A stretch of DNA of 64,000 nucleotides, taken from the NCBI GenBank assembly GCA_031769625.1, contig JAUIMM010000534.1, positions 10,556,001 through 10,620,000 on the forward strand. Direction: 5' to 3'. This DNA is from Taudactylus pleione (taxonomy: Eukaryota > Chordata > Amphibia > Anura > Myobatrachidae). Below are positions 56,601 to 64,000 of the stretch, one piece after another. The notes below the pieces were generated by a model. That model saw only the letters and a list, made by a program, of their open reading frames with translations. It did no database searches and was not told the origin of the DNA. Both the position numbers and the translations under genes were made by a program. Every line of letters starts with the position of its first letter. Positions within the stretch are counted from its first letter, which is position 1.

Positions 56601-56786
56601 ATGTTCATAAAAATTAATTATCAACTCTTCCAGGGAGACCAGCCTCCAGAACGTACAGAGGGACCTGTGGTGGTGGATTCCAGTGGGGACGAATTAATAC
56701 TCTGTGAGGATGAGGATGTACACAACACTGAAGAGGGTGAGGAATCGGTGGATGAGGAGGATGAGGACGACATCTTGCCTCCGTAG
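53673..56786 (+). CDS. BED-finger hAT transposase, copy B (intact, 1037 aa)
   Basis: The same protein as in copy A, one residue shorter near position 96. BED finger at about 249-298 (CTIC and HQQRVH). Catalytic landmarks D501 (TTDMWTS), D589 (VISDNATN), C608/H611, W673 and E951 (YSERVFSAAG), then the hAT C-terminal dimerisation region. Unlike copy A the frame continues through a ~50-residue acidic tail (EEGEESVDEEDEDD) to a stop at 56786. The ATG lies 33 bases after the last array fragment. No stop or frameshift interrupts it, and the termini and target duplication are intact, so it is a good candidate source of active transposase. Expression is likely controlled by the TATA box at 51489, with the array in the 5' leader. 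Confidence 0.96.
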   Translation: MEDQTFSDKNKIGKDQEPLPPSAEDAATSHDIDDNMPSTSSAKADAQCHSRGHIQSQMTKFRKMTLKKTFKTSEEKRKLANMPFTTRSGKERLRSFPMFMTSGSASHDDGSPPPTKKIKRVKLAKAQRRTVRSKKISQIPKESPSVVVVAMPDLPSTGREEVALSTICMPHASAERSTHSPLTDMQIEDVTVEVQQDEDTGVAAAEEEVGEEDSDGDVVCLNQAPGETVVVRGMKKPITDMPGQKTKHSTSLVWQYFYPNPDNNCLAICTICKGGISRGRDINHLGTSSLIRHQQRVHKKLLSSSETLAKTVSSPGTPKSHCPVVSKCLQTTPSTPSSSISSLVRIRSSPAGHVTGMTDSPIRDSSGGSCIATPPAAAAAVAAAGSRSSSQRGSRNTTTFTKQLTLQQSLARRMKYDSSHPEAKRITEALTAMLVLDVRPVSAISALGFRQLMEVVCPRFQIPSRFHFTRQAILRLYRNVRKSVLSVLKNAVVPNVHLTTDMWTSGTGQTKDYMTVTAHWVDVSPYSATAAASPVAASQKRQLVPRQATLCITGFSKRHTADNLLEKLREIIAQWLTPLRLSWGFVISDNATNIVRALHLGKFQHIPCFAHTINLVVQNFLKSDRGVQETLWVARKISGHFCHSATACKRLQRQQTLLNLPRHHLMQEVVTRWNSTLYMLQRMEEQQKAIQAYTSTYDIGKGGGMHLTQAQWRMISVLCKVLQPFELATREVSSDTASLSQVIPLIRLLQKQLEKVKEELRWSDSARHVGLVDEALHSLCQDSGVVNLLKLDHYILATVLDPRFKAYVVSLFPADTSLQRCKDLLVKTLSAEAERDTSTAPSSFSPATGAARKKLRYPKQPAGGDAGQAGPSLNIWSGLKDLATISDMSTVTTYETVTIDRMVEDYIGDSIQVGMSDSPYLYWQEKEAIWRPLYKLALLYLSCPPSSVYSERVFSAAGNLVSERRRRLLPQNVEKMMFIKINYQLFQGDQPPERTEGPVVVDSSGDELILCEDEDVHNTEEGEESVDEEDEDDILPP

Positions 56787-56839
56787 AGCCAGTTTGTGCA
56801 GGGACAGATTAATTGCCAGCTTGTTTTGTGGGGGCCCAA

Positions 56840-56895
56840 ACGAACCAATCATTTCAGCCACAGTTGTGTGGCAGACCCTGGCGCTGAAATGATTG
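56840..56895 (+). other. Stem-loop downstream of the transposase (copy B)
   Basis: Arms AACCAATCATTTCAGC and GCTGAAATGATTGCTT pair with one mismatch, with an inner CCACA/TGTGG stem, matching copy A at 45525-45580. Confidence 0.75.
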
Positions 56896-57282
56896 CTTTG
56901 TTAAAGTGTGCATGTCCTGTTTATACAACATAAGGGTGGGTGGGAGGGCCCAAGGAGGGCCCATCTTGCACCTCTTTTTTTCTTTGCATTATGTACAGTT
57001 TGGGGCCTAGTTTTTCAAACTGCCATCCTGTCTGCCACTGCAGTATCACTCCTAGATGGGTCACGTGTTTGTGCCGCCCACTCGTGTCGCTTAGCATAGT
57101 CATCCAGCTACCTCGGTGCAACCTTTTGGACATAAAAACACTTTTGTGAGGTGTGAGGTGTTCAGAATAGAATGGAAATTAGTGGAAATTAAGGTTATTG
57201 AGGTTAATAATAGCATAGGAGCAGAAAAACCAACACATTCTGTGATTTTAGCTGTTTTTATGCTTTTTTTAAAAAAAATACA

Positions 57283-57413
57283 GATCCAAAACACAAAACC
57301 CAGAACCCAAAACACGGAAGGGTGGTTTTGGCAAAACCAATCCAGATCCAAAACACGAAGAAAGATCCAAAACCAAAACACAAAACACGAAAAGTGGCCG
57401 GTGCACACCCCTA
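57283..57413 (+). promoter_or_regulatory. 3' subterminal motif cluster of hAT copy B
   Basis: GATCCAAAAC lies at 57283, 57345 and 57364, inverted relative to the 5' copy at 51478. Confidence 0.65.
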
Positions 57414-57421
57414 CTTCTAGA

Positions 57422-58210
57422 GCTTGAATACTAACGGCCATTAATTTCTCACTCAGCAATTCTCTCTTCTTAAGGATGTTTTCGTCATGCTCAATTGCAG
57501 GTTCCCTGAGAGTGTCCACTGTAATTCCCCTCCACCCAGGAAGTGAGGTCTGAACCCTGTTCACTGGTGAAACCCCCTCCCTTGCTGACACTGGTGGGAT
57601 TGTTACATGGGAAAGAGCGGACATTACAACAGGTTCATTATCTGCATCATAAACATGTTCCTTATAGTTACTTAGAAGAGGGTACAATTTACTTGTTACA
57701 TTTTTATGGGTTTTTTTTTTACATTGACTGTACCTACACCTCCATCTGCATAGGGCGGTGGTGGTGCGCGTGAACCATCTGCACTACCTTCCACAACACT
57801 ACCGTGCCGCACGTGAGCGCTATTTCGCAGCTCGCATGCATTGCAATTCAGCGCTGCGGGTTTACTCTCTGGTAATGTGCTCACGACGCTAGTTTGTGTC
57901 ATTTGCACATTGTTAAGCCACGCATCCCCTTCATGCTGCCACAGTTTTAAACATACAAAATACTTAATCTTTTCTCTCGGGATCGCACCATACTGATGTG
58001 ATCCTGGACATTGTCTAACACATTTTTGTCAAAACTACCAATTCTGGGAAACGGTCTAACACTCTTCCTCATCATATTAAACCATAAATCACAATACCTT
58101 ATTGCATAAGTACCGTACTTCGTATGCATAATACGACGGGCCGATCCAATCGGAGCCTCCATTAGCAGCACATCATTGACTAACATCTCTACTGTTTGCG
58201 TTACTCCCAT
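57422..58210 (-). pseudogene. ERV gag, N-terminal part, frameshifted
   Basis: Starts at ATG 58210 with MGVTQT, a fit to an N-myristoylation signal as in retroviral matrix proteins. A PPPPY late-domain motif lies further on (within 57696-57908). The frame changes near 57970 and again at the T-run 57710-57720, so at least two frameshifts break it. It ends at the hAT target site 57421. Gag builds and buds the particle; this copy cannot encode a full one. Confidence 0.75.
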
Positions 58211-59027
58211 TCTGAGACAACTCCTACGCTTTTCAATAAAAATTTAAACTGGTGAAAGACAATCAAGATACTTTCACTTACCTGTGGACGATTTAAGTCG
58301 GCGGCGCCCACACACCTGGATAAGATTTAGCAAGGCAACTTCCACACCTAGATAAGATTTGAAACAGGCAACTTCCACACCCGGATAAGTTTTAGTAAGG
58401 CAACTTCCAAACCTAAGAGAGTTTATATGTCGGCTACTCTCACGCACCTCTATACAACAAACACAACATGTACACCTGCTACTGTGTATAGAATGGTAAA
58501 GCTGCTTACCGAGCGGCTAGGCTAACCCTTGCACCTAGCCCTTAAGGATCATACGATACCCTTAACTTTGTTCAACAAGTATTCACTGTTACACACTTTT
58601 TTTCCTGCGCAGAAAAATACACGTTACCCAGATATTGGTAATAGAATAAAATGTAAGCCTCAGTGGCTTTGTTCAAACACGTGGCAGCACAACCGGAAGT
58701 ACGTATACGCTGTTGTGCGACCAATCGCATACACAATAATGCGACTACCACACAACCGTATAATGACTTTTTAACTGCGTACGCAAAAATGCATCTCAGC
58801 CGCGTACTCAATACTGCGGCACCCCTCTAAGCGTTAGGTTCTATCAACAAAGGAAAACAAACATTTTCCTTTCTTGTCCCTGGATTCTAGTCAGCTTCCT
58901 TTGCTCACACGAAAACGGATAGCGATCTTTCAGCACAAAGCGGTTACAGGAAAACCCTGTATGTGGCCACTCCACCCTTTGCTGAGATATCGCTAGACGT
59001 ATGTGCCATGTGAGTAGGTAAGTGACT
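58211..59027 (-). other. ERV 5' leader with splice donor
   Basis: Untranslated DNA between the primer site and gag. CAG/GTAAGTG on the minus strand (58276-58284) is a textbook splice donor where retroviral leaders carry the donor for subgenomic RNA. No encapsidation element was identified. Confidence 0.6.
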
Positions 59028-59045
59028 TCACTGGATGAGCCCCCA
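59028..59045 (-). promoter_or_regulatory. ERV primer-binding site, tRNA-Pro-like
   Basis: The minus strand reads TGGGGGCTCATCCAGTGA two bases after the LTR's terminal CA. The first nine bases are those of a proline-tRNA primer site; the 3' half departs from it, so another tRNA is possible. Confidence 0.7.
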
Positions 59046-59047
59046 TC

Positions 59048-60620
59048 TGTTGAATTGTAAATAAACCTTTAGTACAATCCTGCCTATAAACCTCTAAGAT
59101 TCACCTGCCTAGAACCTCTAAGACAAAACCTGCCTATACCTTCTAAAACCACAAGATGTCACTAATTAGCGTTGTGTTTAATTATACCATTAATAAAACT
59201 CTAAGACAGTTGAATAACGGTCCAACGCGCTAAAGATTATTATTCAGGTAAAGTACAGATGTTACCACGCTATGATCTAACAATGAGCGCAAAATAAGTT
59301 GTACAAACATTAGGTCATAAGGTACAGTCAATACATACGCGTGCGCTCTGGGACCAGATACCGGCATCAATAATGAGACCTCCGTCGAACAGCATAACAG
59401 GAACACCGCAGACTGGCATCTTGTTTCAGAGCACTCACATATATACCCATCCTGGGATAAGCAATACAATAGAATACGTTGGCAGGTTCTCATTGGTTCC
59501 TCTTCTTGCTTCTTCCGTTACAGTACAATTCATAGGTCAGTGCAAAGAGACAACCCAGCCTCCAACAACCTGATTGTGTCCACTTTCCCGCTGCATAATA
59601 AATCTAGTCTAAACTACGGCATACAACATTTCAAGAAGTTATTCTCTCTAAAATTCATATTTCATAGCCGCATGTTCTAATCTTCTCACCGATGCCACCG
59701 AAACGCTGTGGGAACAAAGTAGATCAGTACGGCACCAAACACGGTCCAATTGTCATTTACTAAGCCATAGTTACAGAAAACATTCATTTCTTTATATGCT
59801 AGCATTGCGACTAAACCAAGTAATAATTATCCTTTTTGCGCTACGGGACCATTGTTTTTAAATGTATGTATGCGGGGAGAAACAGCACTGAATTGCATTG
59901 TGCGTCTGAGGGTCGGTGGGGCACTCAGCGAGCAGCACTAAGCTGGAAGGGCATCTATGTGTGTGTGTGGCCATGCCAGTATGATTTTGGGAAGGATCAC
60001 TAAAAAGCTGACTGTGTTCTGTTTAACATTGTGTGTATGAGTTGCAGGGAATTTTGCTACTTTTCAAATATAAGTCTGTGTGTGATATTATACATGTAAG
60101 TCCATGCATGATGGGCAATATGCACACACAAACATACATTTATATATATATATATATGCACACATATTTTTCTGATGTTTTTAAACTGGAATTGCAAAAT
60201 GTGTTTATACAGTGAATTTAGGTCTCATACAGGGTGGAGGCTCACTCTTTATTCTGCTTGTTTTGGTTGTGGGGATGGACTCAATTGTGTAGCTCCATAG
60301 CTAGGCTACATTACAATTGCCACAGCTCATATATTCTTATGTAAAAATGCTCATAGCACCACGGGTTATTGTGTCGTGTTATGGTATAGGGATTTTCTCC
60401 AGGTTGGGCTTTGTATAGGATTCCAAATGCTAATAAGTTATTGTTTGTGTTGAATACTGTCTGCCTGTGTTTGAGGAAGGCTGACTATGTACCTTTTTTT
60501 TCAAAACAGTGTTGTGAGATTTTATTTCTAAGATGGAGTCTTGACACCCTTTACAAGATAGCATTGCGTAGATTCCAATTGCAAACAGATTCTGTCTTCG
60601 CCAATTATCCGGTTTCGACA
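59048..60620 (-). repeat. ERV LTR (1573 bp)
   Basis: On the minus strand it begins TGTCGAAACC at 60620 and ends TTCAACA at 59048, the expected TG...CA boundaries. A polypurine tract lies immediately before it and a primer site immediately after it. That makes this one LTR both the 3' end of the unit to the right and the 5' end of the unit to the left. AATAAA on the minus strand lies at 60248-60253. No second LTR is in the window for comparison. Confidence 0.75.
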
Positions 60621-60636
60621 GTCCACCCTTTGATAG
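60621..60636 (-). promoter_or_regulatory. ERV polypurine tract
   Basis: The minus strand has AAAGGGTGGA two bases before the LTR start TGTCG. This is the usual plus-strand primer of reverse transcription. Confidence 0.65.
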
Positions 60637-61261
60637 CCAATCAAGCGCTATCACAACCTATTCTGAATCTGTTTAGCCATGCATGAGAATATACCGTTCA
60701 ATGTTATTATGGTATGACACAGTATGGTCATTTGAACCATTCAGATAATGCGTCTCCAGGAGGGACATAAAAAAGTCCTTATATGCACACCGCGGATCCT
60801 TAAGGGATCATGGGAAAGATGTGAGGATGCACCTATCCTATAAGGGGAGCCTTGAAAGGGGTTGGGACTGCATTACCTAAGATGACTTAAAACAACATAA
60901 ACGTTATATCCATGCACGACCACTCAAACTCAGGCTACATTGTTATACACTACATATTGGACCGGCACTCCCCTGGTTTGGTATAGCACACCTCCTCTCG
61001 ATTTCACTCCATTACACCAGCATCAGCTCCAGCCTCCTCCATCTATCCTCCGTCACAAGAACCAGGAATCTCCAGATAAACCAATCATGATGGAAATTCT
61101 GAAAGAAGAGTACACACATGAACACAGCAGAACAGTTCTTTGCTGGAAGCACTAATCTACACATTTCTTTAGCTCAGATATCTCACCGTCACCTTTTTAA
61201 TCCTTCCGGCACAAGCTCGCACTCGACAGGTCCACGTTATCGGCCTTGTCTCTGCCTTGTA
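60637..61261 (-). other. ERV 3' region, envelope largely missing
   Basis: Only ~620 bp separate the integrase end from the polypurine tract, too short for a full envelope gene. No envelope motif is evident. The junction at 61261/61262 differs from that at 50128/50129, so one of the two copies has a deletion or rearrangement here. Confidence 0.5.
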
Positions 61262-62444
61262 TCTCCACCGGTTGGTTAACCTCCCTATAGTGAGTGGAAT
61301 GCACCCACGTATCTTCCCCGGCCACCCTTTGAGGATGCTGTATCGTCAGATACGGACCTTTCCATCGATCAGTCAAACGACCTGAGCTAAAAAAAATTTG
61401 TATCATAACAAATTCTTCCAGATTTGTCATCATGACAGGTTGCATTAGACATGTTAGTTAATAACACTTTCAATTTCGGTTATTCTCATTCATCTTCGTG
61501 AGACCCTGCACAGTAAACTCATTATCATATTTTCACATGAGGCTGCCTGTTTGAATAGTATCTCCAAGGGGGGCAAATAAAGGAAAAGACAGTCTGGGAT
61601 AATCTTAGTGTTGTTACCCATCACCTTTCACATGTTCTTGGAAACGTCACCTGTAAAATAAGTCCCCCCATCATTTTTTTTAATAATTCTAGGGATATAG
61701 TATCTGCATACAGGTTCCTGCAATTAAATCTTGTTATTAATAGCTACTACTCTAAATAGTGCCTGTGCCACTGGGTTGAATAGTATTCCGAGTAGTCGAC
61801 CTCAGCCTGGCATGGCTGCCATTTATCCTTAGCAACCTTGTGTCCTATGAGTGGGAGACAAAGCACAACAGTTTAATATCATTTCAACATGATCTAAAAT
61901 ACAACAATAAATCGTCCACATTTTACATTAGGACAGATACATTGGCAAGTTGAAAAGATTTCAAACAGTCTTATAAGGCTTTGGCAGACAATACTGGGTT
62001 TGTCCATGAGACCCTGGGACTCTCGTGTCTGCTTGCAGTGTACCCCTCCCCTTATTATTGAAGCAAGAGGGTACTGACAGTCAGGGTGTGAGAAAAATAA
62101 TGAAGAAAACAAAACAGATATGGGTTATCAGTTACATCAACTACCTTTACCAGTCTTTCTCTATTAATGGTGTGACCTAACCCCTAAGGTTGACTGTCCT
62201 GTTTTAAAGCAGCATTAACGGCCGCAATGTGGGCAGGTGACAGCTGTGGCTGTCCTGAATGGTGTGGGTGTCCCTCCCTGTTACATTTTAAAACATCTCC
62301 TTGTGTGACGTGTGTTGGGAGGTTGTTGTTGTGTGAGGGAAAATATGAAAAGACAGAGTTTGAAAAGATTGAGGTTGTGTATGAGGATATAAGGTTGGCC
62401 GTGTGTGATAAGTGCGTTGCGGGGGTATCTGCATTACTTCTAGA
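61262..62444 (-). mobile_element. Second copy of the ERV interior (duplicate of 50129-51328)
   Basis: Almost identical to 50129-51328 with an offset of 11116-11133 bp. It includes the integrase C-terminal remnant (61445-61262), the degenerate interior and the gag remnant up to the CTTCTAGA target site (62437-62444). Scattered substitutions and a 17-bp difference separate the copies. A one-base change shifts the gag frame near 62330. Confidence 0.9.
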
Positions 62445-64000
62445 TAGGGGTGAGCGGGTTCGGATTTCTGAAACCCGAGCCCCCCCGATCCGAGGCAGAT
62501 CCGAGTCAGGCTCGACTTTTCCCGCCTGACTCGGATCTGAAAACGAGGCAAAACATCATCATCCCGCCTTCTGGGTCTCGCGGGTTTTGGATCCTATATA
62601 AGGTACCCACGACGGCGCCATTTTCTCACTCGGCTGTGGACAGTGAAGAGGGAGGGTGGGAGGTAGGGCTGGCTGGGCTGTGTAGTGTAGTGTAGTGTAG
62701 TGCAGTGTAGTGTTGTGCTGCGCTGCGCTGTGCTGCTGTTGTCCATAAGGGCTGTGTCCACTCCACCAAAGTCCATAGGGGCTGGCTGTGTTGTGCTGTG
62801 CTGCTGTTGTCCATAGGGGCTGTGTCCACTCCTCCAAAGTCCATAGGGGCTGGCTGTGTTGTGCTGTGCTGCTGTTGTCCATAGGGGCTGTGTCCACTCC
62901 TCCAAAGTCCATAAGGGCTGGCTGGACTGTGTTGTGCAGTCAGTTGTCCATAGGGGCTGTGTCCACTCCAAAGTCCTGTGCAGAGTCCCAGTCCTAAAGG
63001 GGTGCTGTAGTGTTGTCCAGGGGGTGCTCTGTCCATCAGGGGTGCTCCCCCTAAGTGCAAAAAAATAAAATATTTTCTGTGTTTGTGAATTGTATGGGCA
63101 GTAGCAGCACGTGCATCAACAAAGTAGTGCCAAGCGTGCGCCTGTGTCATAAGTAAAGGGCCGGCTGGCTTGACTGTTAAAGGGTGCTGTAACCCCCAAA
63201 GTACACTCCAAACAAAATAAAAAAATATTTTCAGTGTTTGTGAATTGTGTGCGCAGTAGCCGCACATGCATCAACAAAGAAGTACCAAGCGTGCGCCTGT
63301 GTCATAAGTAAAGGGCCGGCTGGCTTGACCATTAAAGGGTGCTGTAACCCCCAAAGTACACTCCAAACAAAATAAAAAAATATTTTCTGTGTTTGTGAAT
63401 TGTGTGCGCAGTAGCCGCACGTGCATCAACAAAGTAGTACCAAGCGTGCGCCTGTGTCATAAGTTAAGGGCCGGCTGGCTTGACTGTTAAAGGGTGCTGT
63501 AACCCCCAAAGTACACTCCAAACAAAATAAAAAAATATTTTCTGTGTTTGTGAATTGTGTGCGCAGTAGCCGCACATGCATCAACAAAGTAGTGCCAAGC
63601 GTGCGCCTGTGTCATAAGTAAAGGGCCGGCTGGCTTGACTGTTAAAGGGTGCTGTAACCCCCAAAGTACACTCCAAACAAAATAAAAAAATATTTTCAGT
63701 GTTTGTGAATTGTGTGCGCAGTAGCCGCACATGCATCAACAAAGTAGTGCCAAGCGTGCGCCTGTGTCATAAGTAAAGGGCCGGCTGGCTTGACCGTTAA
63801 AGGGTGCTGTAACCCCCAAAGTACACTCCAAACAAAATAAAAAAATATTTTCTGTGTTTGTGAATTGTGTGCGCAGTAGCCGCACGTGCATCAACAAAGT
63901 AGTACCAAGCGTGCGCCTGTGTCATAAGTAAAGGGCCGGCTGGCTTGTCCATTAAAGGGTGCTGTAACCCCCAAAGTACACTCCAAAAAAAATAAAAAAA
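62445..64000 (+). mobile_element. hAT element copy C, 5' part, running off the window
   Basis: Starts TAGGGGTGAGC right after CTTCTAGA, in the same ERV sequence as copy B. The terminal palindrome is damaged by a small deletion after GGATTTCTGAAA. GTTTTGGATC (62584-62593) and TATATAAGG (62595-62603) follow. The leader has at least three ~68-bp units (62760-62930), more than in B. The transposase is off the window. Confidence 0.92.
63073..64000 (+). repeat. 160-bp tandem array of hAT copy C (about 6 monomers visible)
   Basis: Monomers starting at TTTTCTGTG or TTTTCAGTG repeat to the window end; the CTG and CAG forms and CACGTG and CACATG forms alternate. The family is the same as in B, but the order of variants is different. 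Confidence 0.95.

Larger units (their letters stand above)
51329..57413 (+). mobile_element. hAT element copy B, complete and apparently intact (6.1 kb)
   Basis: TAGGGGTGAGC and the inverted TAGGGGTGTGC terminal repeats are flanked by exact CTTCTAGA duplications (51321-51328 and 57414-57421). The interior has TATA box, leader repeats, 11 array monomers, an unbroken 1037-aa transposase, stem-loop and 3' motifs. Every part expected of an autonomous element is present. It lies in the gag frame of an ERV. Confidence 0.95.
50129..61261 (-). mobile_element. Truncated endogenous retrovirus unit, hAT-interrupted
   Basis: Minus-strand order is LTR (60620-59048), primer site, leader with splice donor, gag (58210 leftward), a hAT insertion (57413-51329), the rest of gag, a short degenerate stretch and the integrase C terminus (to 50129). 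Most of protease, reverse transcriptase and integrase is missing. The region 50129-51328 recurs at 61262-62444, so this unit is followed by a second copy that shares the LTR between them. Confidence 0.8.

Noticed and set aside
62445..64000. Copy C as an independent hAT insertion
   Set aside because: It has the same target duplication and the same ERV flank as copy B, so it is a duplicate of that insertion.

Overview
This 64 kb window looks like repeat-dense intergenic DNA from a large vertebrate genome. I infer an anuran amphibian from the mix of autonomous hAT and PIF/Harbinger transposons, many foldback MITEs, TA microsatellites and a proviral ERV. That is an inference from repeat style, not a species call. 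I see no host protein-coding gene, tRNA or rRNA; every convincing coding region belongs to a mobile element.

Layout. 1-3232 is the reversed 5' part of a hAT element (copy D) made mostly of a 160-bp tandem array. 3241-7824 holds non-coding repeats and small MITEs. 7825-15088 is a complete 7.26-kb Harbinger element with three spliceable genes: a HARBI1-type DDE nuclease on the plus strand and two different Myb/SANT-like proteins on the minus strand. 15089-30290 is a patchwork of foldback MITEs, (TA)n tracts and dispersed repeat fragments.

30288-47049 is a three-level nest. A ~532-bp Harbinger-type MITE (TSD TTA) was split by a hAT element (30731-46946, TSD GCTGTGGG) whose ZMYM/TTF-type transposase gene is frameshifted. 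That element was in turn invaded by another MITE (35520-36069) and by hAT copy A (38432-46103, 21 array monomers, 987-codon transposase).

47050-50128 is further repeat debris. From 50129 to the window end lies a minus-strand ERV region. It has one LTR (59048-60620) with a polypurine tract on one side and a tRNA-Pro-like primer site on the other, a broken gag, and the end of integrase. gag is interrupted by a complete hAT copy (B, 51329-57413, perfect 8-bp TSD, 1037-aa intact transposase). The same ERV/hAT junction recurs at 61262-64000 with the same TSD, so the hAT entered gag before the proviral unit was duplicated, and copy C at the right edge is a duplicate, not a new insertion.

The most unusual system is the hAT family (copies A-D). 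Each copy has a TATA promoter, a ~68-bp minisatellite and a large 160-bp array placed between the 5' terminus and a BED-finger transposase. A shared GATCCAAAAC motif lies beside the TATA box and is repeated in inverted orientation near the 3' terminus, which suggests transposase binding and self-regulation. The three-gene Harbinger element and a recurrent GAAG-hairpin-GAAACG module with co-varying stems are the other leads.
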